A stretch of DNA of 35,891 nt from SIG455 sp045659025 (GCA_045659025.1 JAZOWA010000010.1:1-35891), one strand, 5' to 3'; positions 8,429 through 16,645 are shown, counted from the first letter of the stretch. Notes: a model not told the origin generated them from the sequence alone. Program-made: numbers and translations.

Positions 8429-9130
8429 TTGGGGGTGAAGAAGATTAAATTCAAATTTGTTCTGCCGTATGTGGCGGTAGTGATTACAGTTTTTCTCGGC
8501 GTAGTGTCGTCGTTTGTATATAATGGTATATTTTCTTTTGATAGGGGAGAAGAAACGTCATATAACGATATTTCCCTCTGGAGACGTAAAACGGTACTTG
8601 TGGCGGTGAAAAATCCCGATAACGAAAGTCTTGTTACGCAGGCACTTGTATCATTTAATCCCAAGGATAAGACGATAAAGACTATCCTCATCCCATCAGA
8701 CACCTGTGTTCAGGTGGCATCAAGCAGACAGATGGTGAAGAACGTGTTTTCTATCGGCGGTAGTGAAATGATGCGTGAGAGTGTGCAAAAGCTCATTCCC
8801 TTGACTATTGACTATCATCTGGTTATAAATTCTACCGATCTGTATTGTCCGGACGGTAACTATAACAACCTCATAAACTCCAATTTTGCGTTTGGTCTGT
8901 GGCAGCAGAGTGACCTCAAGACGTATATAAGTGAAATTCTCTCGGTTGCAAATACAGATCTTACAATGTTCAATATAGATAGTTATGTAGACTTTATTTC
9001 CCGCTTTGCAAATCATACAAATGAGTATTATACACTTCCTGGGGAAAGGGATATAGTTGATAGCCGTTCAATGTATGTGGCTGATGCATTCACCCTTGCC
9101 GACTTTGTTACCAATTCCATTATATATTAA
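8429..9130 (+). CDS. Divergent LytR-CpsA-Psr (LCP)-like membrane-anchored protein
   Basis: The protein of up to 233 residues has an N-terminal membrane anchor (about residues 9-30) and an extracytoplasmic part. The core FNPKDKTIKTILIPSDTCVQV type segment resembles the LCP pattern (strand, then IPRDT). The usual arginine of IPRDT is serine here, and the conserved downstream LCP catalytic arginines are not evident. LCP proteins attach teichoic acids or polysaccharides to peptidoglycan; this one may be a degenerate or accessory relative. The start is uncertain: TTG 8429 and GTG 8435 lack a Shine-Dalgarno, whereas GGGGGTGA at 8431-8438 would best serve an ATT at 8444. It is monocistronic, with its own promoter and terminator. 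Confidence 0.6.
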   Translation: MGVKKIKFKFVLPYVAVVITVFLGVVSSFVYNGIFSFDRGEETSYNDISLWRRKTVLVAVKNPDNESLVTQALVSFNPKDKTIKTILIPSDTCVQVASSRQMVKNVFSIGGSEMMRESVQKLIPLTIDYHLVINSTDLYCPDGNYNNLINSNFAFGLWQQSDLKTYISEILSVANTDLTMFNIDSYVDFISRFANHTNEYYTLPGERDIVDSRSMYVADAFTLADFVTNSIIY

Positions 9131-9144
9131 GGAAGAAACTATTC

Positions 9145-9180
9145 AAATCTCGTCTCTGTTTGTCGGAGGCGGGATTTTTT
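9145..9180 (+). terminator. Intrinsic terminator after the LCP-like gene
   Basis: AAATCTCGTCTC (9145-9156) pairs over 12 positions, with G-U wobbles, with GAGGCGGGATTT (9166-9177), followed by further Ts. Confidence 0.88.
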
Positions 9181-9425
9181 CTTCTATTATATATACACAT
9201 ATAAATTTTATCATATCATGGTGATTATGCAACGATTTTCAGAAAATGTAACACAAATTTATCAGAAATTGTCATTTGGGTCGTCAAGCACCGCCTAAAA
9301 TGTCTGAAAACATAGGTTTTGCAGGAAAAAGCCCTGTTTTTCACCCTTTTTTTCCATTCCAAATCCCCCGTAGCGCCTATAGTTTTTACATATTTTGGCA
9401 GAAAAATCCGAGAAAATGAAAAATG

Positions 9426-9463
9426 CCCATTTTGAGCAAAAACTGCTTAAAAATGGGTTTTTA
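9426..9463 (+). terminator. Terminator-like hairpin in the intergenic region
   Basis: CCCATTTT (9426-9433) pairs with AAAATGGG (9450-9457). An inner GAGCA/TGCTT part extends the stem imperfectly, and TTTTTATT follows. No gene ends immediately upstream, so it could end an unannotated small RNA or readthrough from the LCP-like unit. Confidence 0.45.
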
Positions 9464-9701
9464 TTATGCAATATGTATATCAATGGAGGCGTTGGAGTTC
9501 GTTTATATATAAAATATGTCTAAAAAATCAATGTAAATCCCAAGAAAAAATTCACCTTAAAAAAGGCTGAAATGGAAAAAACCCCTTTAAATTTTGTTAA
9601 AACCCCACAAAAAACCGGCATTTCTTAACACTTTTGTAATATTTGCTAAACATTTGAGTAAAATTATATTAGTTGCCCGACAACCGCTATATAGTTTGAG
9701 T

Positions 9702-9730
9702 TTGACAATGGTGGGACAAAAATTTATGTT
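9702..9730 (+). promoter_or_regulatory. Possible upstream promoter of the 3D-domain gene
   Basis: A perfect TTGACA (9702-9707) is followed after 17 bp by TATGTT (9725-9730), a four-of-six -10 match. It is weaker than the promoter at 9797-9825. Confidence 0.4.
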
Positions 9731-9771
9731 ACAGAATGGTAACAAAAATCGTTGGTGAATATGCACACCAA
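9727..9771. repeat. Two adjacent inverted repeats upstream of the 3D-domain gene promoter
   Basis: TGTTAC-N6-GTAACA (9727-9744) and TTGGTG-N8-CACCAA (9752-9771) are both perfect six-base dyads. They sit just upstream of the strong promoter at 9797 and overlap the weaker one at 9702-9730. They could be operator sites or RNA stems. Confidence 0.45.
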
Positions 9772-9796
9772 AAATTACCAAAAAATGTAAAAGGAT

Positions 9797-9825
9797 TTGA
9801 CAAACGGAAAATTATTTCGTAGAAT
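9797..9825 (+). promoter_or_regulatory. Strong sigma-A-type promoter of the 3D-domain gene
   Basis: A perfect TTGACA (9797-9802), 17-bp spacer and TAGAAT (9820-9825) predict a transcript start near 9832. Confidence 0.85.
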
Positions 9826-9831
9826 GGACAA

Positions 9832-9926
9832 ACCGACAGAAATTGCCACATCCTCAATTTGAGGTGATGAGCAACCAAGAACAGGCAGTTATCACCGCCT
9901 TGTTCCGAAATATTCAGGAGGTAAAG
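9832..9926 (+). promoter_or_regulatory. Structured 5' leader of the 3D-domain gene
   Basis: The predicted leader of about 95 nt can form CCTCA/TGAGG near 9853, GGTGAT/ATCACC (about 9863 and 9892) and AACAGGC/GCCTTGTT (about 9881 and 9898). The last two overlap and exclude each other, so alternative folds are possible. I do not recognise a known riboswitch class; it does not resemble the c-di-AMP element that often precedes cell-wall genes. The frame is also open through it, but no start signal supports translation there. Confidence 0.35.
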
Positions 9927-10949
9927 ATGTATCTTAAAGAACAGTTCAAGATTACTTTGAAGCATATCGCGGTAATCACAATGGCCTTTATATTGGTCAC
10001 TGCCTTTACTGTATATTCAACTTCATTGTCAGACGAAGTTGAGATACATTGCGATGGAGAAGTTATTACTGTTGATAAGACTTCAAAGAGCATATACCGT
10101 GTACTTAAAGATAACGGTATCACTCTCGGCGTATACGATAGTGTAGAGCCGGGTCTCGATATAAGTGCAGACAGCGTTGATAAAGTGTATGTTAACAGAG
10201 CAGTCGATTTGAATGTTGTAGTAAACGGCATCAAAGCGGAGTACACCACCAGCGCCGAGACGGTAGGGGAGTTTTTGAGTGCTAAGGGCATTACCATTGG
10301 TGATCTTGATGCGGTAACTCCCGCACTTAACGAAAGGGTTACCGAGGGAATGACGGTAACGATTTCAAGAATAGCCAAATTGACTGTTGAAGAGTCAATA
10401 GACATTCCCTATGAGACAGTTCATCAGATTAACGAACACCTTGCAAAGGATACACAGGTAGTATCCCGTAAAGGCGAGGTTGGCAAGAAGTCCCGCGTTG
10501 TAACCGTTTATATCAGCGAAGGTAAGGAAGTAAGCCGAGAGGTACAGAGCGAGACTGTTGTCAAGGAGCCCGTTGCCGAGATAATTGATGTAGGCACTAA
10601 TGAAAATGTTGTTATTGCTCCCGATGGCACAGCATATTCATATTCTAAGGTTATGAAATTCAGAGCATCTGCTTATGATGACACCTTTGCAAGTAACGGC
10701 CACTGGGGCGCAATCACTGCAACAGGTAAGGCATTGCAGTATGGTATGGTAGCGGTAGATCCCAAGGTAATTCCCCTTGGCACCCGTCTCTATATTGAGA
10801 CCCCCGACCGCAGTTGGGTATACGGATACGCCGTAGCCGAGGATACAGGTGGTGCGATTAAGGGTGACAGAATCGACTTGTTCTATCCCTCCACTGCTAC
10901 CTGCATGCAGTTCGGCAGACGCGACGTTAATGTATATATTTTAGACTGA
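9927..10949 (+). CDS. 3D (Asp-Asp-Asp) domain cell-wall protein with ubiquitin-like DUF348 repeats
   Basis: The 340-residue protein begins with a short cytoplasmic part and a membrane anchor or uncleaved signal (about residues 9-30). Two DUF348-type repeats follow, each of the form V-D-L-N-V-V-V-N-G, as in YabE and RpfB. A G5-like basic segment comes next. The C-terminal 3D domain has KFRASAY, ATGKALQYGMVAVDP, IPLGTRLYI, and the EDTGGAIKGDRIDLF signature with the conserved aspartates. The 3D domain is a double-psi beta-barrel of the lytic transglycosylase/MltA type, so a peptidoglycan-remodelling role outside the membrane is likely. ATG 9927 has AGGAGG six bases upstream; the frame extends back to 9843, but without a start signal. 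Monocistronic. Confidence 0.9.
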   Translation: MYLKEQFKITLKHIAVITMAFILVTAFTVYSTSLSDEVEIHCDGEVITVDKTSKSIYRVLKDNGITLGVYDSVEPGLDISADSVDKVYVNRAVDLNVVVNGIKAEYTTSAETVGEFLSAKGITIGDLDAVTPALNERVTEGMTVTISRIAKLTVEESIDIPYETVHQINEHLAKDTQVVSRKGEVGKKSRVVTVYISEGKEVSREVQSETVVKEPVAEIIDVGTNENVVIAPDGTAYSYSKVMKFRASAYDDTFASNGHWGAITATGKALQYGMVAVDPKVIPLGTRLYIETPDRSWVYGYAVAEDTGGAIKGDRIDLFYPSTATCMQFGRRDVNVYILD

Positions 10950-10956
10950 TAATCTT

Positions 10957-10990
10957 ATCCCGTATGTGACTGACGCATACGGGATTTTTT
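10957..10990 (+). terminator. Intrinsic terminator after the 3D-domain gene
   Basis: ATCCCGTATG (10957-10966) pairs perfectly with CATACGGGAT (10976-10985), with a nine-base loop and a T run. Confidence 0.93.
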
Positions 10991-11042
10991 TACGGAATAC
11001 TTTTAGCCTCATTTACATAAATTGTTTTTGAGGTGATTTGGA

Positions 11043-11540
11043 ATGATTAAAGCATTCAATTTGAGAAAGATTATCACATTTATTGTCGCGGTTGCAATTC
11101 CACTTCTGGTGGGTGGGGCGAGTGCTCTGTTTACGGGGGATATAAGTTCTGTGTACGATGGGATTATAAACCCCACTTTCGCACCCCCGGGCTCTGTGTT
11201 CCCGATAGTATGGACTATACTTTATACCCTTATGGGAATCTCTCTTTACCTTGTAGTCAAGGACGGCACCGACAGAGCAAATGTACGTGACGCACTTTTG
11301 TATTTTGCCGTTACCTTGGTGTTCAACTTCTTTTGGACACCCATATTTTTCAAATGGGGCAGAGTACTTCTTGCACTTATATGGCTGGGTGCAATGATTA
11401 TTCTTGCGGGTATAAATATAGTCCAGTTTTACAGAATCAATAAATGGGCGGGCGCTCTTTTGATTCCGTATTTTATCTGGTTGCTCTTTGCCTTCGCGCT
11501 GAACCTGGGTGTATACCTTTTGAACGGAGCACAGATATAA
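11043..11540 (+). CDS. tspO: TspO/MBR family tryptophan-rich sensory protein
   Basis: The 165-residue membrane protein has five hydrophobic helices. Family motifs seen are FAPPGSVFPIVWTILYTLMGISLYLV (shown by the PP..FP.VW.ILY pattern, about residues 46-65) and FNFFWTPIFF, the tryptophan-rich helix lining the porphyrin-binding pocket. Bacterial TspO binds porphyrins and affects tetrapyrrole handling and stress responses; it acts in the cytoplasmic membrane. GAGGTGATT precedes the ATG. The last 68 bp overlap the end of the convergent ylbJ-like gene, and no terminator separates them. Confidence 0.93.
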   Translation: MIKAFNLRKIITFIVAVAIPLLVGGASALFTGDISSVYDGIINPTFAPPGSVFPIVWTILYTLMGISLYLVVKDGTDRANVRDALLYFAVTLVFNFFWTPIFFKWGRVLLALIWLGAMIILAGINIVQFYRINKWAGALLIPYFIWLLFAFALNLGVYLLNGAQI

Positions 11541-12594
11541 TATAGCAACCGCCAAGAATTATAGTCACCACAATTCCCGTTCTGGGCAGAACGGTGGGTG
11601 ATGGAGCAGGGGATGTTTCTGACGACACCGCTTGAGATAGCAGAGGCAACTTCAGAGCGATATATGTATATATGGCTCCGATACATCCGTGGGCAAATCT
11701 GGCTATAACATATCTGCCAAGGGAGATACCCAGCTCTTCCGATACAGACCTGGATTGGAATATCACGGATAACCCCGACCATCCCAACACAAATGATGAT
11801 ACGATTAACTTATGACTGAGTGCATTTTCTGATGCACTCAGTTTTTTTAATCCCGTTGTCATTTCAATCACAGATTGTATTATGGGTGTTGATATGCTTT
11901 TTTTGACTCCCACACGTTCTAATATTTTTTCCGTTATGTCAAATACCCCGAGCTGTTCCGTTATCTCCATTATCACGGCAAAAAATATCACAAACGCAAA
12001 TATCCGTATAACCCCTGCCATAGCACCTTCAACTGCGTGGGAAAATGAACCTTCTCTGTCACACACCTTTCCCATATAGGAGGAGACAGAGATCCTCTTG
12101 CCCACTCTTCCTAAAATTATTCCCAAGGTAATGGATGAAAGTATATGTATTATATATAGCATTATTCCTGCACTTTTTGATGATAGCATTCCTGTGCCGA
12201 GGGCACTGATTATAAACATAGGTCCGCAGTTGTTGCAAAAGCACACCAGCCTCTTTCCCTCATTATCAGATATCTTGCCGCTTGCTTTAAGTTTGTTCGT
12301 GACTTTCGCTCCAAGGGGATATCCGCTTATCATGCCCAGCACTAACGCCACCGAGCCGTTGCCGTTAATACGAAATAGCGGTTTCATAATAAACCGCAGA
12401 TACCGCCCTATAAAATCCGCCCCTCCCGAGGATATGAAAATATCGGATAACACAAAGAAAGGGAATAGCGTGGGGAAAAGCACGTTGATACACACGTCCA
12501 ACGCTTCCTTACAGGCAACCGCAGAGGATTGTGGCATAGCCACAAGGCATAGTATAAATCCGAGGGCGGATATGGGCTTTAATATGGCAGACAT
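11473..12594 (-). CDS. ylbJ: YlbJ-like sporulation integral membrane protein (nucleoside-recognition/Gate domain)
   Basis: The 373-residue protein has about eight to ten membrane helices. It has the Gate-domain pattern also found in SpoVV/YlbJ and SpmA/B: ALDVCINVLFPTLFPFFVLS near the N-terminus (fits the V-L-P-[ST]-LFPF motif), GMISGYPLGAK, and the cysteine-rich FCNNCGP segment. In Bacillus, YlbJ (SpoVV) helps move dipicolinic acid in the mother cell during sporulation; that role is inferred here. AAAGGAG precedes the ATG by seven bases. The arginine-rich tail after the last helix (GSARRQRATR) is read from DNA antisense to tspO. It is divergent from yqfC, another sporulation gene. Confidence 0.85.
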   Translation of the reverse strand: MSAILKPISALGFILCLVAMPQSSAVACKEALDVCINVLFPTLFPFFVLSDIFISSGGADFIGRYLRFIMKPLFRINGNGSVALVLGMISGYPLGAKVTNKLKASGKISDNEGKRLVCFCNNCGPMFIISALGTGMLSSKSAGIMLYIIHILSSITLGIILGRVGKRISVSSYMGKVCDREGSFSHAVEGAMAGVIRIFAFVIFFAVIMEITEQLGVFDITEKILERVGVKKSISTPIIQSVIEMTTGLKKLSASENALSHKLIVSSFVLGWSGLSVIFQSRSVSEELGISLGRYVIARFAHGCIGAIYTYIALKLPLLSQAVSSETSPAPSPTVLPRTGIVVTIILGGCYIISVLRSKGIHPGSARRQRATR

Positions 12595-12622
12595 TTACAA
12601 CACTCCTTTGTTTTAGGTTTAT

Positions 12623-12651
12623 TCATATAAGGGGCACTTTAATCATAAATT
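12623..12651 (+). promoter_or_regulatory. Candidate sigma-E-type sporulation promoter of yqfC-yqfD
   Basis: TCATATA (12623-12629), a 14-bp spacer and CATAAATT (12644-12651) fit the Bacillus sigma-E pattern (KMATATW, about 14 bp, CATACAMT) at all -35 and six of eight -10 positions. yqfC and yqfD are mother-cell genes in Bacillus, which supports the reading. Confidence 0.55.
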
Positions 12652-12689
12652 TAACTATATAAGACCAACGGTGAAATCAGGAGTAAACC

Positions 12690-12965
12690 ATGGGTGATAT
12701 GATCAGGAAATTAAAAGGCAGAATATCCTCGGTGCTATCAGTACCTCTTGAGGTGATAGACGATGTGCCTCGTATTGTGTTTGATTCCAACACAAAGGTT
12801 TATGTAGAGAATTTCAAAGGCATCACCGAGTATAGTACAGAAAGTATAATGATAAATGCAGGACGGTATGCTATAACTCTTACAGGTGAGAATCTTGAGA
12901 TTAAGAATATGAATTCCGAGGAAGCGGTTATAGAGGGTATAATCAGAATGGTGGATTTTTCGTGA
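12690..12965 (+). CDS. yqfC: Sporulation protein YqfC
   Basis: The 91-residue protein matches the YqfC family in length, in position before yqfD and in pattern. It has a basic N-terminus, then DVPRIVFDSNTKVYVENFKG, followed by a beta-rich C-terminal half with YAITLTGENLEI. YqfC is a small mother-cell sporulation protein without known activity and is assumed to work with YqfD. AGGAG precedes the ATG. The stop TGA is embedded in the yqfD ribosome binding site region. Confidence 0.88.
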   Translation: MGDMIRKLKGRISSVLSVPLEVIDDVPRIVFDSNTKVYVENFKGITEYSTESIMINAGRYAITLTGENLEIKNMNSEEAVIEGIIRMVDFS

Positions 12966-12975
12966 GGTGATTTGA

Positions 12976-14166
12976 TTGATACTATACCTTATGGCGTACA
13001 TAAACGGATATGTGAGGATAAGTGTGACAGGGCGCTTTGTGGAGCGTTTTCTGAATATCTGTAAAAACTCAGGTATAAAGGTATGGAATATCCGATATCG
13101 AGGCGGTGAACTATTGCATCTTGATCTTTCGGTAGAGGATTTCCGCAAAATCCCTTCCGTCACCCGAAAGAGCAGAACAAAAGTGAAAATAATCTCCCGT
13201 CACGGCTTACCTTTTGTGCTGTACAGACACAAGAAGCGTAAGGCGTTTTTTATAGGCGGAATAGTTTTTGCGATGCTGTTTTTTGCCGTGACCTCGTTTA
13301 TATGGTCGGTGGAGGTGGTGGGTAATGAAAAGACGGATGCGATAGCACTCACCCAAGCCCTTGAAAGATACGGTATCAGGGAGGGTGCTCTCCGATATGG
13401 TCACGACCTCAATGATTTGCAGAATCGTATGATGATGGAGTTCGGTGATCTTTCCTGGATGTGGGTGCGTATAAAGGGCACCCGTGCCATTGTAGAGGTT
13501 AAGGAGAAAACCCCTGCCCCCGAATTTGTGGACGAAGGCGCGCCATGTAATATCATTGCTGCGCGGGGCGGACTTGTCACGGCTATCAACGCCACTCAGG
13601 GAATCCGTATGGTAGGGGTGGGTGATGTGGTGGAAGAGGGTACACTTCTTATAAGCGGTATCACAGATACCCGCTACGAGGGGGTTCGCTATATTCATTC
13701 CAATGGTGAGGTAACTGCAAGGACGTGGCGTACCAAAACAGCGCAATACCCCCTCAAAAAAACTGTTTTTTCAAAAACGGGCAAAAAAATTTCAAAAAAC
13801 ACTATGAATTTTTTCGGTTTTCGTGTAAAATTATATACGGAGGCGAATCCGCCTTTTGAATATTTTGATAAGGAAAGTATCAACCATTCCCTTGCCATTG
13901 GCAGAGACTATGTTCTGCCCATATCCTTTGAACGTGATGTTTATTATGAGACGTTAAAGACGGAGGAGTCAATCTCTCCTGATAAGCTTCTTGCGTTGCA
14001 AGGCAGAAAGCTCTGTGCAGAGCTTGAAGGTGATGTGGCAGAGGGTGGTGTGATATTGAGCAGAACCGCAGAGATGGTTTCAAACGACGGGAACGTCATA
14101 GTGATTAAAGCGGATATTGAATGTATTGAGGATATCGGCAAGCCGGCGGTTATACAAATCGATTAA
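12976..14166 (+). CDS. yqfD: Sporulation protein YqfD
   Basis: The 396-residue protein has the family layout: a cytoplasmic N-terminal region of about 90 residues, one membrane helix after the basic RHKKRKAFF stretch (about residues 90-112), and a large outer domain including VEVVGNEKT, a POTRA-like start. YqfD is a stage IV sporulation protein needed for proper forespore maturation. The start is TTG 12976, six bases after GAGGTGA; no ATG is as well placed. It is co-transcribed with yqfC (10-bp gap) and phoH (15-bp gap). Confidence 0.9.
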   Translation: MILYLMAYINGYVRISVTGRFVERFLNICKNSGIKVWNIRYRGGELLHLDLSVEDFRKIPSVTRKSRTKVKIISRHGLPFVLYRHKKRKAFFIGGIVFAMLFFAVTSFIWSVEVVGNEKTDAIALTQALERYGIREGALRYGHDLNDLQNRMMMEFGDLSWMWVRIKGTRAIVEVKEKTPAPEFVDEGAPCNIIAARGGLVTAINATQGIRMVGVGDVVEEGTLLISGITDTRYEGVRYIHSNGEVTARTWRTKTAQYPLKKTVFSKTGKKISKNTMNFFGFRVKLYTEANPPFEYFDKESINHSLAIGRDYVLPISFERDVYYETLKTEESISPDKLLALQGRKLCAELEGDVAEGGVILSRTAEMVSNDGNVIVIKADIECIEDIGKPAVIQID

Positions 14167-14181
14167 ATCGGAGGTGTCTTT

Positions 14182-15177
14182 TTGGAAGGCAGAATAGAGT
14201 TTGATACAGCTCAGCAGGTGCGGGAGATTTTCGGTGATCTTGATAAGAATATCAATATAATCTGCCGTGAACTCAATGTGGATATTGTCAATCGTGAATC
14301 CGTTGTGAAGATAAGTGGAGAGGAACGTAATGTTCAGATGGCACTTAATGTGTTAACAAGTCTCAGGCACATGATGGAGAGGGGAGATGCCCTTACCGAC
14401 CAGAGCGTTTCCTATGCAATTACTATGGCGAAGGACGGTATAGATGATTCTGCTCTTTATGGAAGTGACTGCGTAGCCATCACCGCATCGGGAAAACCGA
14501 TAAAGAGTAAGACCTTGGGACAGAAGTCCTATATAGATGCTATCCGCAAGAACACCATCACCTTTGGTATTGGCCCTGCAGGTACGGGTAAGACCTACCT
14601 TGCCGTTGCTATGGCTGTCAAAGCGTTTAAGAATAAAGAGGTCACTCGCATCATCCTCACCAGACCTGCCGTTGAGGCGGGAGAGAAGTTGGGATTTCTT
14701 CCCGGTGATCTGCAGACCAAGGTTGACCCTTATCTTCGTCCCCTCTACGATGCTCTTTACGATTTCTTTGGTATGGAGGCGTATCATCGTCTTGTGGAGA
14801 AGGGCAGTATAGAGATTGCTCCTCTTGCATATATGCGAGGCAGGACTTTGGACGATAGTTTTATAATCTTGGACGAAGCACAGAATACCACCCCCGAGCA
14901 GATGAAAATGTTCCTCACCCGTATCGGCTTTAACTCCAAAGCTATCATAACGGGTGATATCACTCAGATTGACCTTCCTGACGGCAAATTTTCAGGTCTT
15001 AAGGATGTAATGAGTGTTCTTAAAAATATTGAGGATATCGCGTTTTGTGAGCTTACTGATCGTGACGTGGTACGTCACCGTCTTGTTCAGGCAATAATCA
15101 AGGCGTACGAGAAGCGTGATGCCAAGCGCAAAGAAAAAGCAGAGAGAAAACATACAGAAAAGAGGAATACAAATTGA
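14182..15177 (+). CDS. phoH: PhoH-like family ATPase
   Basis: The 331-residue protein has a small N-terminal region with a KH-like segment (about residues 1-60). The PhoH ATPase domain follows: P-loop GPAGTGKT (around residue 131), TRPAVEAGEKLGFLPGD, the Walker B DDSFIILDEAQN, and a TGDITQIDLP motif close to superfamily I helicases. PhoH proteins bind RNA and are linked to rRNA or mRNA processing together with YbeY, the next gene. The start is TTG 14182 behind GGAGGTGT. The end overlaps ybeY by four bases (TTGA). Confidence 0.94.
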   Translation: MEGRIEFDTAQQVREIFGDLDKNINIICRELNVDIVNRESVVKISGEERNVQMALNVLTSLRHMMERGDALTDQSVSYAITMAKDGIDDSALYGSDCVAITASGKPIKSKTLGQKSYIDAIRKNTITFGIGPAGTGKTYLAVAMAVKAFKNKEVTRIILTRPAVEAGEKLGFLPGDLQTKVDPYLRPLYDALYDFFGMEAYHRLVEKGSIEIAPLAYMRGRTLDDSFIILDEAQNTTPEQMKMFLTRIGFNSKAIITGDITQIDLPDGKFSGLKDVMSVLKNIEDIAFCELTDRDVVRHRLVQAIIKAYEKRDAKRKEKAERKHTEKRNTN

Positions 15178-15659
15178 GAACAGACATTTTTTTTGAAGAT
15201 ACACAGGACAAGCTTCCCGTAGGTGAAGATCTTCAGGCCCTCGTGCAGAAGATAGCAGAGGAAGTACTTGATTATGAGAAGTTTGAGAGAAAAGTAGAGA
15301 TAAGCGTTCTTTTCGTAGATGATGAGCAGATTAGGGAGATCAATAGCGATTTCCGTAAGATAGATGCCCCCACCGACGTTTTGTCTTTCCCTATGCTTAA
15401 ATTTGACGGCTCAAGGGTAATTGACTCTGTAGGTGATTCGTATCTTGGCACAGTTGTGCTGGGTGATATTGTAATATCCCTTGAGAGAGCCAGGGCACAG
15501 GCAGAGGAATACGGCCATTCTTTTGAGAGGGAAGTAGGCTTCCTCACTTGCCATTCAATGTTCCATCTTCTCGGTTATGATCACGAGACGGAAGAGGAGA
15601 GGGAGCAGATGCACAAGAGGGAAGAGGAAGTTCTTTCCAAGATTGGCCTCACCAGATAA
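15174..15659 (+). CDS. ybeY: rRNA maturation endoribonuclease YbeY
   Basis: The 161-residue protein has the zinc-binding HxxxHxxxxxH motif (CHSMFHLLGYDHE) near the C-terminus and the upstream TDVLSFPM segment, both diagnostic for YbeY. It acts in 16S rRNA 3'-end maturation and ribosome quality control. The TTG start overlaps the phoH stop, preceded by AGAGG. Unlike many Clostridia there is no dgkA or cdd gene before era; era starts 18 bp downstream. Confidence 0.95.
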   Translation: MRTDIFFEDTQDKLPVGEDLQALVQKIAEEVLDYEKFERKVEISVLFVDDEQIREINSDFRKIDAPTDVLSFPMLKFDGSRVIDSVGDSYLGTVVLGDIVISLERARAQAEEYGHSFEREVGFLTCHSMFHLLGYDHETEEEREQMHKREEEVLSKIGLTR

Positions 15660-15677
15660 GACAGAAGGAGAAATATA

Positions 15678-16568
15678 ATGGATAAAGGTTTCAGATCAGG
15701 ATATGTGGGTATTGTAGGTGTGCCTAATGTGGGCAAGTCAACTCTGCTCAATAAACTTGCAGGGCAGAAGATTGCCATAATATCATCCAAACCCCAGACT
15801 ACCCGTAACAAGATACTTGCGATTGCCACTGATGAGGATGCACAGATGGTGTTTCTTGACACCCCCGGATTCCATAACCCCAAGACCAAACTTGGTGAGA
15901 GTATGATTAAATCCGTTAACGAGACTATCGGGGATGTGGATATACTTCTGCTTGTGGTTGAGCCCGACGGCAATATCACATCTGCAGAGCAGGCCATAAT
16001 TGATAAGATAGGGGATGTACCTGCCATACTCGTTGTCAATAAGGCCGACACCACCGAACGTCTTAACCTTTTGCCCGTTATAGAGAAATATAATAGCATA
16101 CATAAGTTTGAGGATATCGTGCCCATAAGTGCATCAAAGGGCGAGGGAGTAGAGGAACTCCGTAGCGTTATCAAGAAGTATCTTCCCGAAGGCCCTATGT
16201 ACTATCCTGATGATATGGTCACCGACCAGAGTGAGAAACAGATTGTAGCAGAGATAATCCGTGAGAAGGCACTCCGTCTTCTCAATCAGGAAGTTCCCCA
16301 CGGCATTGCGGTAGAAATTATCAAGATGAAGAACGAAGGGGACAATATGTGCAAAATAAGTGCCAATATCTATTGCGAGAAAGAATCTCACAAGCGCATT
16401 ATTATCGGCGCCAAGGGTTCCAAACTCAAAGCCATCGGCACTCAGGCAAGATCCGATTGTGAGAAGATGCTTGACCGCAAGGTGTTTATGGAACTTTGGG
16501 TTAAGGTCAAAGACGATTGGCGCAATAGCGAACAGCTTATGAAAGAGTTCGGCATGACCGATATGTAA
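15678..16568 (+). CDS. era: GTPase Era
   Basis: The 296-residue protein combines a GTPase domain with a C-terminal type II KH domain. The GTPase motifs are G1 GVPNVGKST near residue 14, G3 DTPG and G4 NKAD; the KH part has IIIGAKGSKLKAIG and ends in a WVKVKDDWRN segment. Era binds the 3' end of 16S rRNA and promotes 30S assembly. It has an AGAAGGAG ribosome binding site and stands in the conserved phoH-ybeY-era-recO order. Confidence 0.97.
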   Translation: MDKGFRSGYVGIVGVPNVGKSTLLNKLAGQKIAIISSKPQTTRNKILAIATDEDAQMVFLDTPGFHNPKTKLGESMIKSVNETIGDVDILLLVVEPDGNITSAEQAIIDKIGDVPAILVVNKADTTERLNLLPVIEKYNSIHKFEDIVPISASKGEGVEELRSVIKKYLPEGPMYYPDDMVTDQSEKQIVAEIIREKALRLLNQEVPHGIAVEIIKMKNEGDNMCKISANIYCEKESHKRIIIGAKGSKLKAIGTQARSDCEKMLDRKVFMELWVKVKDDWRNSEQLMKEFGMTDM

Positions 16569-16645
16569 AAACCGGCAAAAAATATCAGTATATCCCACCA
16601 CAACACCACGGATAATATTTATAAATAATATTCGGGGTGATTGAT

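Larger units (their letters stand above)
9181..9796. other. AT-rich intergenic region of about 600 bp without a supported gene
   Basis: No reading frame here has a ribosome binding site or recognisable product; a 62-codon minus-strand frame (9295-9483) looks random. What can be seen is a hairpin with T-run near 9426-9463, two inverted repeats at 9727-9771 and a possible upstream promoter at 9702-9730. Long A and T runs dominate. The space is large for this gene-dense chromosome and may hold a regulatory RNA or binding sites for control of the 3D-domain gene. Confidence 0.5.

Noticed and set aside
8341..8430. preQ1 riboswitch upstream of queT
   Set aside because: The minus-strand leader is short and AT-rich and shows no preQ1-I or preQ1-II consensus.
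9295..9483. 62-codon minus-strand reading frame
   Set aside because: No ribosome binding site, low-complexity AT-derived composition and no recognisable pattern.
9843..9926. Longer N-terminus for the 3D-domain protein
   Set aside because: The frame is open but no Shine-Dalgarno precedes it; AGGAGG at 9916-9921 clearly serves ATG 9927, and the region reads as a structured leader.
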